64,000 nt of DNA from Collinsella sp. AF02-46-1 (GCF_003465825.1 NZ_QSBV01000002.1:101421-165420), one strand, 5' to 3'; numbered from the stretch's first letter, positions 9,283 through 21,497 are shown. Made by a program: numbers and translations. Notes: generated by a model from the letters alone, not told the origin.

Positions 9283-9312
9283 TACTAATTCATTGCGACT
9301 TAAAAGGTGAAC
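9282..9312 (-). promoter_or_regulatory. Putative uxaC promoter
   Basis: On the minus strand TAGTAT (plus 9282-9287) lies 18 bases from TTCACC at the edge of the distal operator, so the promoter is flanked by two operators 38 bp apart centre to centre. Confidence 0.5.
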
Positions 9313-9320
9313 GTTCACCT
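9305..9320. promoter_or_regulatory. LacI-type operator, distal (uxaC)
   Basis: AGGTGAACGTTCACCT is a perfect 16-bp palindrome and the best operator copy in the window. The LacI gene at 9676-10755 is the obvious candidate regulator. Confidence 0.82.
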
Positions 9321-9333
9321 AACCACCATGGGG

Positions 9334-9361
9334 TGAACGGTCGATTTTGTCCGTTCAACGG
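9334..9361. promoter_or_regulatory. 28-bp conserved element, copy 2 (uxaC)
   Basis: Begins TGAACGGTCG and ends CCGTTCAACGG. It lies 13 bp upstream of the distal operator, centred about 72 bp upstream of the predicted start site, equivalent to copies at 4385-4412 and 20192-20219. Confidence 0.6.
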
Positions 9362-9546
9362 TTGTTGGAGCCGTGACACGCATGCATTGCGGATGGACTA
9401 ACGTCCCCGAACACCGAACCTGGGCGTTTTTGCTCAGGTGGGTCATGTCTCGGCGTACATTTTTGGGAATATTCAGCATCGGGGCGTACTGCGCACCGTC
9501 CTCGACGCCCTATTTGATGCGCATATCGCGCCCGATCGGCATAAAA

Positions 9547-9585
9547 AAGTGCCTCCGATGGCGATTTACGCCATCGGAGGCACTT
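9547..9585 (-). terminator. Terminator after the uxa-linked lacI gene
   Basis: A 17-bp stem (arms AAGTGCCTCCGATGGCG and its complement) with a short loop, followed on the minus strand by TTTTTT. The rest of 9362-9675 shows no supported gene. Confidence 0.88.
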
Positions 9586-9675
9586 AAAACAGTCGTTCTG
9601 AGCCTCTTTCGGAACACGCCATTGCTGAATACTCCAAAAAATGCACGCCGCAAGAGGGGGTACCTGACCAAACGG

Positions 9676-10755
9676 CTAAATTCCCGCAAGCTCGCAGTAG
9701 CGGTCGACGTTGCTGGCAAACACCATCTCCACAGCACCCTTCTGCACGGGCTCCGCCGGAGTTTTACCCCACAGCAAATACTCGCCCAAGGTCTTGGCAC
9801 CACGGTAGGCCAAGCTCACCGGGTCCTTATAGACGATATTGGTAAAAATGCCACGGCGTAAGGCCAGGGCGCTCTCGGGGAACAGGTCGTTGCCGATCAC
9901 CATGACCTTGCCGGCCTTGCCGCTCGAAACAAGCGCATCGGCGACCACCTCGGAACCAACGGCAAAAACGCTACAGATGAGCTCGGGAGCATCCGGCGCA
10001 CTCAAGCGCTGCTCAAGCTCGCGCTCGAGCTGTTTGACTTGCGCATGGGCACCGGCAAGGTCCTCAACCCGCCATGGAATATCGTGCTCGCGCAGGTAAT
10101 TATGAAAGGCGCGGGCGGTCAGATAGTGCGAGTCGGTATAAGGGTCGCCCGCCAACAGGAGCACGCGGGCGTCAGCCCCAGAAGCGTGGACCAGATTTGC
10201 CGCCTGCTCCGCCATAAGACTGCCCGCCGCGGAATAGTCCGCCAGACTGGCACCCAGGCGATCGAGGTGCGGGCGGTCGCCGTCTACGAGCTCGATTGTC
10301 ACGCCCGCCTCGGCAATCTGCCTCAAGAGCTCGGTTGCGCGGTCATCGCCCGGAACATAGGCAAGCAGGCCATCAATCTTCTCGCCCACCTGCAGACGCT
10401 CATCAATCTGCTCGAGCGCATCGGCGTAGCCACCCACGCCAAATTCAACGCGCTCAACCGTAATGCCCTGATCGATGACCTCCTGCTCAAAGCGGTTGCA
10501 GCCTTCCCAAAGGTAACGGAAAAAGTACGCCCCCTCGCGCGATGCGCGGGGCAGGCAAAACACCAAGTTGATATCCTTGCGGCGCAGGCTCGAGGCACTT
10601 GTGTTGCGGTGGTAACCCATGGCCTCGGCCTTGGCATTCACCTTGGCACGCACGGATTCGCTCACGCCGGCCTTGCCCGTCAGGGCCTTATGCACGGTAT
10701 TGATGGAAACGCCAAGCTCGGCGGCTATGTCCTTCATGGTTACGCGAGCGCTCAT
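9676..10755 (-). CDS. LacI-family transcriptional regulator (uxa locus)
   Basis: 359-residue repressor with an N-terminal LacI helix-turn-helix (VTMKDIAAELGVSINTVHKALTGK, about 5-28) and a periplasmic-binding-protein effector domain. The recognition helix reads TVHKAL rather than the usual TVSRAL. Start ATG at 10755 has a GGAG site 8 bases upstream. It lies upstream of uxaCBA on the same strand, ends at its own terminator, and probably controls the GTGAACGTTCAC operators near 4.36 and 9.3 kb. No such operator is seen upstream of the gene itself. The effector is likely a uronate intermediate. Confidence 0.9.
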   Translation of the reverse strand: MSARVTMKDIAAELGVSINTVHKALTGKAGVSESVRAKVNAKAEAMGYHRNTSASSLRRKDINLVFCLPRASREGAYFFRYLWEGCNRFEQEVIDQGITVERVEFGVGGYADALEQIDERLQVGEKIDGLLAYVPGDDRATELLRQIAEAGVTIELVDGDRPHLDRLGASLADYSAAGSLMAEQAANLVHASGADARVLLLAGDPYTDSHYLTARAFHNYLREHDIPWRVEDLAGAHAQVKQLERELEQRLSAPDAPELICSVFAVGSEVVADALVSSGKAGKVMVIGNDLFPESALALRRGIFTNIVYKDPVSLAYRGAKTLGEYLLWGKTPAEPVQKGAVEMVFASNVDRYCELAGI

Positions 10756-10852
10756 GGGGTTACTCCGTTATAGATAAGTTGCCAATTAACAGTACAGGTA
10801 ACGATACCCCAAAATCACCCTTCAACTCGCCACGCTCGCCCCCAAATGTGCA

Positions 10853-10886
10853 AAGCGCCCCGCGAACGGATGCTCGCGGGGCGCTT
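10853..10886 (-). terminator. Hairpin after the FeoB-associated gene
   Basis: AAGCGCCCCGCGA and TCGCGGGGCGCTT arms form a 13-bp stem downstream of the small Cys-rich protein gene. No strong T-run follows, so termination efficiency is uncertain. Confidence 0.6.
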
Positions 10887-10898
10887 GGATGACGAACC

Positions 10899-11099
10899 TT
10901 ACTTGATACCGCGGCCCAAGTCTTCGGCAATTTTGTCCACGCCCTTAAGTGCGGCGCAGGTCTTTTTGTTGGAACAATGTCCTGTGCAAACGCCACCTTG
11001 AGCGCAGTCGGCGCAGGTGCCCTTGCGATAAATGCGCACGCACACGGCGACAAACGCAATACCGATAATAGCCAGTACAACAATATCGATAGGTGCCAT
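10899..11099 (-). CDS. FeoB-associated Cys-rich membrane protein
   Basis: 66-residue protein with one N-terminal membrane segment (about 4-24, IDIVVLAIIGIAFVAVCVRIY) and a cysteine cluster (CADCAQGGVCTGHCSNKKTC, about 29-48). Such proteins often sit beside feoB and may handle ferrous iron or assist FeoB; their biochemical role is not established. Start ATG at 11099 follows AGAGGAGG. It lies 175 bp after feoB, behind the feoB terminator. Confidence 0.82.
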   Translation of the reverse strand: MAPIDIVVLAIIGIAFVAVCVRIYRKGTCADCAQGGVCTGHCSNKKTCAALKGVDKIAEDLGRGIK

Positions 11100-11151
11100 A
11101 GCAAGCCTCCTCTAGTTAACCATCACTTACTTTACCCCATTCTCCACCTGC

Positions 11152-11196
11152 CAATAAGGGACAGGTATATTTTGGTCGGTTTTATCTGCGGAAACG
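11152..11196. repeat. Dispersed intergenic repeat, copy 1
   Basis: Contains AAGGGACAGGT, then GGTCGGTTTTATCTG and AAACGC, in the same order and spacing as 61453-61494. It lies next to the feoB terminator; the other copy lies next to the terminator between a small gene and proC. Confidence 0.55.
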
Positions 11197-11216
11197 CCAC
11201 ATCTCCCTCACCAAAA

Positions 11217-11245
11217 AGCCCGAGTGTCGCTGGGACACCCGGGCT
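11217..11245 (-). terminator. Terminator after feoB
   Basis: AGCCCGAGTGTC pairs with GGACACCCGGGCT across a four-base loop with one mismatch; the minus strand continues with TTTTT. Confidence 0.8.
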
Positions 11246-11274
11246 CGTGGAAAGGGGCTGATCCTTATTCGGAC

Positions 11275-13602
11275 TTAAGCGGAAACTGCAGCGGAAGCGG
11301 TGTTGGTCTCGTCCTCGTCGGTCCAAGCGTGCTTGGGCATGGGACGGAAGATCTGGAAGAGCATCGCAACCAGCAGAACGATGGCTACAACCGTCCAAAT
11401 ACCAAACTGGCCAAAGACAAGCAGGTTGTAGAACTGGTTGATGAACAGGCCGATCACCCAGGCAAAGGCGCACTCGTAGCCGATGGCAATCGCGGTCCAC
11501 TTGCCGGAGTCCATCTGGTTGCGGATAGTGCCCATGGCGGCAAAGCACGGGGCGCACAGCAGGTTAAAGGCGCCAAAGGCAACGCAAGCGCCCATGGTGG
11601 GGAACATGCCCGCAAACGCGGTCCACAGGCTCGGGTCGGTCTCGGCGGCGTCGGCAACGGACAGCAGCGAGCCGGCGGTGGCGACGACGTTCTCCTTGGC
11701 GACAAGTCCAGAGACAGTCAGCGCGGTGGCCTGCCAGGTGCTAAAGCCGAGCGGGGCGAAGATCCAAGCGACCAGGTTGCCCAGCATGGCGAGCACGGAG
11801 TAGTCCATAAACTCCTCAGGGATGCCGTCCATCGCAGGCAGGAAGCCGAAGGAACCGTTGTAGCTACCAAAGTTGGAGAGGAACCAAACCACGACGGTGG
11901 ACGCGAAGATGACCGTGCCGGCCTTCTTGATAAAGGCCCAGCAGCGCTCCCATACATGCAGCGCCCAAGAGCGGATTGCCGGGAAGTGATAGGCGGGAAG
12001 CTCCATAACGAACGGCGTCGGGCGACCGGCGAAGAGCTTGGTCTTCTTGAGCATGAGGCCCGAGGCGATGACGGCAAAGACGCCCAAGAAGTAGAACAGC
12101 GGGCTGATCCATGCGGCGGTGGTGGAAGAATCGCCGATGATGGAACCCATGAGCAGAGCGATGATCGGCAGCTTGGCGCCACAGGGAATGAACGTGGTGG
12201 TCATGACCGTCATGCGGCGGTCCTTCTCGTTCTCGATGGTCTTGGTGGCCATGACGCCGGGGACGCCGCAGCCCGAGGACACGAGCATGGGGATGAAGGA
12301 CTTACCGGACAGGCCAAAGCGGCGGAACACGCGGTCCATGATGAAGGCGACGCGGGCCATGTAGCCGCAGTCCTCCAAGAAAGACAGCATCACGAACAGC
12401 AGGAACATCTGCGGCACGAAGCCGAAGATGGCGCCCAGACCGCCGACGATACCGTCACAGACCAGCGAATCGACCAGGCCACCGTCCTCGGTGCCGCCCG
12501 CCACAAGGGCATCGTGCACCACGGTGGTAATACCCGGAACATAGGGGCCGTACTGTGCCGGGTCGACCGAGTCGGCGGCGTCACCCGCAGCCTCGACAGC
12601 TGCGTCGTAGGCGTCGCGGCCCTGGCCGAGCACATACCAACCGTCGGTGCCAAAGAGCTGGTCGTTGGTGAAGTCGGTCACCGTGCCGCCCAGGGTGGAA
12701 ACGGCGATGTAGTACACGCAGAACATGATGACCACAAAGATCGGCAGGCCCAGGATACGGTTGGTAACCACGCGGTCGATCTTCTCGGAGGCGCTCATCT
12801 TGGCCGGAGCTTTGGTCATGCACTCGTCGATAATGTGGGCAATCACGCCATAGCGCTCGCCGGTGATGATGGACTCGGCGTCGTCGTCGCAATCCTGCTC
12901 GCACTGGGCGACCAGCTGCTCGACGCGAGCGGCCTTCTCCTTGGTGAGGTTGATGAGCTTGCAGGCGTCCGCGTCGCGCTCAAACAGCTTGACAGCGTAG
13001 TAGCGACGCTTGTTGGCGGGAACGCTCGCCGGCAGGTTGTTCTCGATGTGGTCCAGAACGTCCTCGATGGAGGAATCGAACTTGTGCTCCGGCACCTGGC
13101 CCTTGGAAGCAGCGGACTTCTTGACCTGCTCAAAGAGCTCGGTAATGCCCTTGTTCTTAAGAGCCGAGATCATCATGACCGGGCAGCCGAGCTTCTTGGA
13201 AAGCTTGTCCGTGTCAATCTTGTCGCCGTTCTTCTCGACCAGGTCGGCCATGTTGAGGGCGACGACCACGGGCAGGCCGGTCTCGATGACCTGAAGTGCC
13301 AGGTACAGATTGCGCTCAAGGTTGGTCGCGTCGACCACCTGGACAACGACATCGGGCTCGCCGCTCATGAGGTAGTCGCGCGAGCACTGCTCCTCGGGGC
13401 TGTAGGGGGAAAGCGAGTAGATGCCGGGGAGGTCCGTAATCGTGACGTTCTTGTCACTCAGGAGCTTGGCTTCCTTTTTCTCAACCGTGACGCCGGGCCA
13501 GTTGCCAACGTAGCCGTTGGCGCCGGTGATCAGGTTGAAAAGCGTGGTCTTGCCGCAGTTGGGGTTACCCGCCAGCGCGACATGGATCTGAGAATCCGCC
13601 AT
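11275..13602 (-). CDS. feoB: Ferrous iron transporter FeoB
   Basis: 775-residue GTP-dependent Fe(II) permease of the cytoplasmic membrane. The N-terminal G domain has GNPNCGKT (12-19), DLPG (57-60), NMAD near 120 and a SALK G5 motif near 150. The C-terminal half has the two Gate domains and multiple membrane segments with the conserved Cys-containing LVSSGCGVPGVMA stretch. RBS AGAAGGA precedes the ATG at 13602. Two feoA genes lie upstream; no feoC is seen, and its place is taken by the small Cys-rich protein. Confidence 0.97.
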   Translation of the reverse strand: MADSQIHVALAGNPNCGKTTLFNLITGANGYVGNWPGVTVEKKEAKLLSDKNVTITDLPGIYSLSPYSPEEQCSRDYLMSGEPDVVVQVVDATNLERNLYLALQVIETGLPVVVALNMADLVEKNGDKIDTDKLSKKLGCPVMMISALKNKGITELFEQVKKSAASKGQVPEHKFDSSIEDVLDHIENNLPASVPANKRRYYAVKLFERDADACKLINLTKEKAARVEQLVAQCEQDCDDDAESIITGERYGVIAHIIDECMTKAPAKMSASEKIDRVVTNRILGLPIFVVIMFCVYYIAVSTLGGTVTDFTNDQLFGTDGWYVLGQGRDAYDAAVEAAGDAADSVDPAQYGPYVPGITTVVHDALVAGGTEDGGLVDSLVCDGIVGGLGAIFGFVPQMFLLFVMLSFLEDCGYMARVAFIMDRVFRRFGLSGKSFIPMLVSSGCGVPGVMATKTIENEKDRRMTVMTTTFIPCGAKLPIIALLMGSIIGDSSTTAAWISPLFYFLGVFAVIASGLMLKKTKLFAGRPTPFVMELPAYHFPAIRSWALHVWERCWAFIKKAGTVIFASTVVVWFLSNFGSYNGSFGFLPAMDGIPEEFMDYSVLAMLGNLVAWIFAPLGFSTWQATALTVSGLVAKENVVATAGSLLSVADAAETDPSLWTAFAGMFPTMGACVAFGAFNLLCAPCFAAMGTIRNQMDSGKWTAIAIGYECAFAWVIGLFINQFYNLLVFGQFGIWTVVAIVLLVAMLFQIFRPMPKHAWTDEDETNTASAAVSA

Positions 13603-13677
13603 TCAATCCTTCTTCCTTGTGTGCCCGCGCTGCTTTCTCCGCACGGGCTGGATAATGTGCTTCAACATTGCAAATTT

Positions 13678-13697
13678 AAGTTAGAAAAACCTAACTT
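13678..13697. promoter_or_regulatory. Inverted repeat upstream of feoB, metalloregulator-like
   Basis: AAGTTAG and CTAACTT arms are separated by six A-rich bases. The half site resembles those of DtxR/IdeR-type iron repressors (TTAGGTTAG-like), and location in the feoA-feoB gap supports an iron-responsive operator. The regulator is not in the window. Confidence 0.45.
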
Positions 13698-13725
13698 TAT
13701 CTGCATAAATAGTTGCCGCGGGCCC

Positions 13726-13947
13726 TTACTGGACCTCGACGACGGCAGCCTCCTCCTTGCGGATGGAAAGCTCGTAGCCGCGCACGTTGATCTCGACCGG
13801 ATCTCCGAGCGGTGCAACCTTAACGACCTTGAACGAAGTGCCCTTGATGAGGCCCAGGTCCATAAGGTGACGGCGAAGCGCGCCCTCGCCGTGAAGCTTG
13901 ACGATGGTAGAGCTCTCGCCCACCTTAACGTCACCCAACGTCTTCAT
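13726..13947 (-). CDS. feoA: FeoA family protein (second copy)
   Basis: 73-residue SH3-like protein (GESSTIVKLHGEGALRRHLMDLGLIKG) that assists FeoB. The LRRHLMDLGLIKG segment is the FeoA signature. Start ATG at 13947 follows GAAAGGGGG. It lies 39 bp after another feoA and 123 bp before feoB on the same strand. The two copies are clearly diverged, suggesting distinct roles or subunits. Confidence 0.92.
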   Translation of the reverse strand: MKTLGDVKVGESSTIVKLHGEGALRRHLMDLGLIKGTSFKVVKVAPLGDPVEINVRGYELSIRKEEAAVVEVQ

Positions 13948-13986
13948 CCTCTTGTCCCCCTTTCGGTTTTAATGAAATGCTGCGGA

Positions 13987-14229
13987 CTAACCGACGGTCA
14001 TGATGTGCATGGCGACCTTGGTATCGATACCAAAGCGTGCGCCCAGCACGGTGACGATGATATTGGCGCCACTCGAGCTCACCACGTGAACCTCACTGCC
14101 CTCGACAAAGCCGAGGTCCTTGAGGTGGTGCTTCATGTCCTCATTGCCCTTTACACGAGACACGTGCACGGTTTCGCCCGCTTTCACCATCGAAAGCGGC
14201 ATGGCCGGCATCTGCGGTCCGCAAGACAT
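13987..14229 (-). CDS. feoA: FeoA family protein (first copy)
   Basis: 80-residue FeoA-like SH3 protein. It has the HHLKDLGFVEGSEVHVVSS signature and a short N-terminal extension (MSCGPQMPAMPLSMVKAGE) that includes a Cys and several Met. Start ATG at 14229 follows TTAGGAG. First gene of the feoA-feoA-feoB cluster, with a long palindromic pair of half sites just upstream. Confidence 0.9.
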   Translation of the reverse strand: MSCGPQMPAMPLSMVKAGETVHVSRVKGNEDMKHHLKDLGFVEGSEVHVVSSSGANIIVTVLGARFGIDTKVAMHIMTVG

Positions 14230-14272
14230 GAGTGTGCTCCTAACGTCAGTTCGTCCTCAACATCGACGCAGC

Positions 14273-14326
14273 AAAAGTTAACCACGTCTATGTTCGCTAC
14301 AGTAAACTAGCACGTGGTTAACTTTT
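14273..14326. promoter_or_regulatory. 15-bp perfect inverted repeat upstream of the feo cluster
   Basis: AAAAGTTAACCACGT at 14273-14287 and its exact complement at 14312-14326, with a 24-base spacer. It lies 44 bp upstream of the first feoA start and could hold two repressor dimers around the promoter. GTTAAC/GGTTAAC cores recall iron-repressor half sites, but no family can be assigned with certainty. Confidence 0.55.
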
Positions 14327-14376
14327 TGGAAAGGGTCCCTATTCAGTTTTCGAAAAAGTTTCCCATATGAAACAGG

Positions 14377-14405
14377 TGTGACAAGGGGACAGCCCCTTTG
14401 TCACA
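14377..14405. terminator. Hairpin between HPr and feo genes
   Basis: TGTGACAAGGGG and CCCCTTTGTCACA arms with an ACAG loop and one bulged base. It lies immediately downstream of the HPr stop codon on the minus strand. There is a strong stem but no long T-run. Confidence 0.55.
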
Positions 14406-14414
14406 TTGTTGCGT

Positions 14415-14663
14415 TTAGAGGGAGAGGTTTCTGATCGACGTGACGCAGGAGGCCTCATCCACGCCCGAAACGCGGAAGATGATGTCCTCGCCGCACTCGC
14501 CGTAGAGAGCCATGAGGCCCATCACGTCGCGACCGTCGGTATGGCGGTCGCCGATGCTGACCGACACGTCGCTACGATGTTTGGCAATGATGTCGTAGAG
14601 CAGCGCAACCGGGCGGGCATGCAGTCCCAACGGATCTTTAATCGTCTTTGTAAACTCGACCAT
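14415..14663 (-). CDS. HPr-like phosphocarrier protein with Asp46
   Basis: 82-residue HPr-fold protein. DPLGLHARP places the phosphorylatable His at residue 15, as in canonical HPr. The regulatory Ser46 position is Asp (GRDVMGLMAL, Asp46). Start ATG at 14663 is chosen for its GGGAGGGG site; a longer in-frame N-terminus lacks one. No EI, EII or HPr kinase gene is nearby. It could be a PTS phosphocarrier or a Crh-like regulatory paralogue. Confidence 0.85.
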   Translation of the reverse strand: MVEFTKTIKDPLGLHARPVALLYDIIAKHRSDVSVSIGDRHTDGRDVMGLMALYGECGEDIIFRVSGVDEASCVTSIRNLSL

Positions 14664-14756
14664 GTCCCCTCCCGCGGTATCGCTCATTCGGCTGGCAAAC
14701 CCAGCCACGTGGTAGTTATTGTACCGTTAGATGCTTGTCGAGAGCCCCTCCGGATA

Positions 14757-14985
14757 CCCCGTGGTCAAAAAGTGGCAAATATGAGTACTGTCACCAATTT
14801 AGTAGCAGCAAAATCGAGAGCAAATTGCCTACTTTGAGCGATTCGAAGAGGCTGAAAGCCATCAAACTCCCTTCAAGGGGGTTAGATAAATTGATTTTGA
14901 GCCCATTTTTGCTCAAAACCGGCCGATAGATATGGCACTCATTTTGCAACAGTACTCATATTTGGCATTTTTTGCCCACAGGATC
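14757..14985. repeat. Intergenic element with long imperfect terminal inverted repeats
   Basis: Left arm from 14757 (GTGGTCAAAAAGTGGCAAAT then ATGAGTACTG) and right arm ending near 14985, whose complement reads GTGGGCAAAAAATGCCAAAT then ATGAGTACTG, flank about 150 AT-rich bases with an internal hairpin (TTTTGAGC 14895-14902, GCTCAAAA 14911-14918). No gene is seen in it. A related arm recurs at 63936-63960. Confidence 0.6.
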
Positions 14986-15008
14986 CAAAACCGTGCCCCA
15001 AAACACAA

Positions 15009-15036
15009 AAGGAGGAGCCTCGTAAGGCCCCTCCTT
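15009..15036 (-). terminator. Terminator after the APC permease
   Basis: AAGGAGG-A-GCCT and AGGC-C-CCTCCTT arms with a short loop; the minus strand continues TTTTGTGTTT. Confidence 0.78.
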
Positions 15037-15083
15037 AGGAAAGGGAATCGATTTATTCCACAGCCGTAGATTAATCCTAGCCG

Positions 15084-16490
<1,407 letters not shown>

Positions 16491-16631
16491 TCATCTATTA
16501 AATGTCATCTAAACCCGTCCGAGCTGCAAGTGCGAACACGGACGGCGCACCTGCTAAGGGGAATGGGGAAAAGGGAGTCAACAAAGCCATCCCCCTTAAC
16601 GGCGCAAAGCAAACGTCCAAACGGACGAATA

Positions 16632-17087
16632 CTACTTGTTGGGGAAGGAATAACCTTCGACCGTCACGTGCAGTACCACGACGCGGGAATCCGCGGCATC
16701 GGCCACGACACGGTAGGCCTCGTCAATTTCGACGACGGCAACGCCGCCGGCGGGAATCGTCACGGTCTCCCCCGCCCCCTCAAAGCGCTCGCGATCATCG
16801 ATATCGCTGTAAGCGCGGGTGCAGGTGAGGCCTGCCTTGGGGGCGACCTCGACGGTCAGGCCGCCGTCGAGCGGAGCGAGCACGGCATGGTAGCGACGGT
16901 GACCGACCAGGTCGGCGGTTGCGGCCTCGCGGGAATAGACCCACCAGTAAACCAACGAGTCGCCGATGGAGTAAGCCACGTCGTGCTGTAGGTCGGCAAC
17001 GCCATCGAGCGCCTGGCCGGTGCGCATCCACTTCTTGACGGACTTCATCTGAGCGTCGAAATCGGCGCGCGAGTTAAAGACATGCAT
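16632..17087 (-). CDS. ebgC: Beta-galactosidase small subunit EbgC (YhcH/YjgK/YiaL family)
   Basis: 151-residue cupin-like protein of the YhcH/YjgK/YiaL (TabA) family. In Escherichia coli the paralogue EbgC is needed for full activity of EbgA. It starts three bases after the ebgA stop codon, with GGAGGC overlapping the end of ebgA, so translation is coupled. Length and gene order match EbgC. A sugar-anomerase role, proposed for other family members, cannot be excluded. Confidence 0.88.
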   Translation of the reverse strand: MHVFNSRADFDAQMKSVKKWMRTGQALDGVADLQHDVAYSIGDSLVYWWVYSREAATADLVGHRRYHAVLAPLDGGLTVEVAPKAGLTCTRAYSDIDDRERFEGAGETVTIPAGGVAVVEIDEAYRVVADAADSRVVVLHVTVEGYSFPNK

Positions 17088-17090
17088 GGC

Positions 17091-20114
<3,024 letters not shown>

Positions 20115-20130
20115 TCATCGTAGTGATTCT

Positions 20131-20146
20131 TGTGCAACCGGTTGTC
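20131..20146. promoter_or_regulatory. ebg operator O1
   Basis: TGTGCAACCGGTTGTC, a LacI-type palindrome with central CG, between ebgA and its predicted -10. Confidence 0.75.
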
Positions 20147-20149
20147 CTT

Positions 20150-20181
20150 ATCTTACGGGCGATGCAAAAAACTGTGCAACC
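20150..20181 (-). promoter_or_regulatory. Putative ebgA promoter
   Basis: On the minus strand TTGCAC (within operator O2) and TAAGAT (plus 20150-20155) are 18 bases apart. The promoter lies between operators O1 and O2, as at uxaC. Confidence 0.5.
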
Positions 20182-20189
20182 GGTTGTCC
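20174..20189. promoter_or_regulatory. ebg operator O2
   Basis: TGTGCAACCGGTTGTC, identical in sequence to O1, about 43 bp away and overlapping the predicted -35 region. Confidence 0.75.
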
Positions 20190-20191
20190 GC

Positions 20192-20219
20192 TGAACGGTC
20201 GATTTGGTCGGGTTAACGG
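20192..20219. promoter_or_regulatory. 28-bp conserved element, copy 3 (ebgA)
   Basis: Starts TGAACGGTCG and ends GGTTAACGG. Same orientation relative to the gene as copies 1 and 2, about one helical turn closer to the predicted start site, and directly beside operators of a different sequence, so it is not an operator variant. Confidence 0.6.
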
Positions 20220-20233
20220 TGCAACCGGTTGTA
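20218..20233. promoter_or_regulatory. ebg operator O3
   Basis: GGTGCAACCGGTTGTA, a third copy of the palindrome, on the side of the divergent lacI gene. The remaining stretch up to 20474 shows no further supported gene. Confidence 0.7.
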
Positions 20234-20474
20234 CAACCACGACACTTATGTCACCCTGCGTATCGAAACTCAGCGCAAAACAGCATTCCCAGGCGGCGGA
20301 CAACGGCCGCGCCCATCTATGCCCCGCCCGTGCAAGCCATGTTCAACAGCAGCTTGAACGTGAAATGCCACCAGTGGCCGGATATCATGAACGCTGTTCA
20401 GGCGCACTATAGTAAGCTGTATCCGCACCAGCCCATATCAGTGCCAACTTCGACCGCATTTTCCAGGAGACGCC

Positions 20475-21491
20475 ATGACCCAACCAGTTCGCACCGCACC
20501 TACGCTTGCCGAGGTTGCCGCAGCTGCCGGCGTGTCGCGCTCCACGGCATCGCGCGCCCTCAACGATTCGCCCCGCATTAGCGAGGAAACCAAAAAGCGC
20601 GTCCGCGCGGCGGCCAAGGAAGTCAATTTTGTCCCCAACGCTCGTGGCCGAGCGCTCGCTGTCGGGCGCACGGAAATCATCGCCGTGCTCGTGACCGAGC
20701 CCCTGAGTGAACTCTTCAGCGACCCCACCTATAGCGAGTTTTTGAGCGGCATTACCGAGGAACTGTCGGAGTCGTCCTATCTGCCCGTTATCTTGCAGGC
20801 GTCTTCTACGCATGAGCGCAACCGCGCACGCGAGCACTTTGAGCGCCGCTCGTTCGACGCCGTGATCGACGTCTCCCCCTACAAGGGCAGCGAGCTGCTC
20901 GAGGTGCTGCGCGAGCTGGGTGTACCCACCGTGTTGTGCGGCCAGCTCGAGGGCCACCCCTATCGCGATGTGTTCTCGACAGTCTACTCTGACGACGAAG
21001 AGGGCGGACGCTTTGCAGCGCTCGCTATGAAAGAGCGCGGGCGCAAAGATATCGTCGCCGTGTTGGGACCGCAAGACAACCCCGCTGTTGTCGACCGCCT
21101 GCGCGGCTACCGCGCCGCCTTGGGCGAAGACCTCCCAGACGCAAACGTTATCTATACCGGCTGGAACAGCGGAGACGGCTATCAGGCCATGCACCAGATC
21201 CTCGCGCGCGAGATTGCTTTCGATGGCGTGCTCTGCGGATCGGACCGTATCGCGGCTGGCGTCATCACCGCGCTCAACGAGACAGGCCTATCCGTTCCGG
21301 CGGACGCTTCTGTCGTCGGCTTCGACGATCACGAGATTGCGACGCGCTGCGTCCCCGCGCTCACGACCGTCCGCCAGCCCCTGCGCGAAGAAGGCCACAT
21401 GGCCGCCAACATTGCGCTCGACATGATCAAGGGTGCCAAGCCAACCACCACCGTCATGCACATGCAGCTCGTTCAGAGAGACTCGCTATAA
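20475..21491 (+). CDS. LacI-family transcriptional regulator (ebg locus)
   Basis: 338-residue LacI-type protein: helix-turn-helix TLAEVAAAAGVSRSTASRAL (about 10-29), hinge with a conserved Ala-Leu pair (ARGRALAVGR), and sugar-binding domain with the GFDDHEIATRCVPALTTVRQP segment. ATG at 20475 follows CAGGAG. It is divergent from ebgA with three TGCAACCGGTTG palindromes between them, so it very likely represses ebgAC. Its recognition helix (STASRAL) differs from that of the uxa regulator (NTVHKAL), as expected from the different operators. Confidence 0.9.
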   Translation: MTQPVRTAPTLAEVAAAAGVSRSTASRALNDSPRISEETKKRVRAAAKEVNFVPNARGRALAVGRTEIIAVLVTEPLSELFSDPTYSEFLSGITEELSESSYLPVILQASSTHERNRAREHFERRSFDAVIDVSPYKGSELLEVLRELGVPTVLCGQLEGHPYRDVFSTVYSDDEEGGRFAALAMKERGRKDIVAVLGPQDNPAVVDRLRGYRAALGEDLPDANVIYTGWNSGDGYQAMHQILAREIAFDGVLCGSDRIAAGVITALNETGLSVPADASVVGFDDHEIATRCVPALTTVRQPLREEGHMAANIALDMIKGAKPTTTVMHMQLVQRDSL

Positions 21492-21497
21492 GAAACT

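Noticed and set aside
9373..9861. Plus-strand frame of 162 codons downstream of uxaC's control region
   Set aside because: It runs through a strong terminator and into the antisense of the LacI gene, has no ribosome site and shows no recognisable domain.
11224..14310. Very long plus-strand open frame (over 1000 codons) across the feo cluster
   Set aside because: It is antisense to feoB and both feoA genes, which have clear motifs and ribosome sites. Low-complexity His/Asp/Gly composition is typical of antisense frames in GC-rich DNA.
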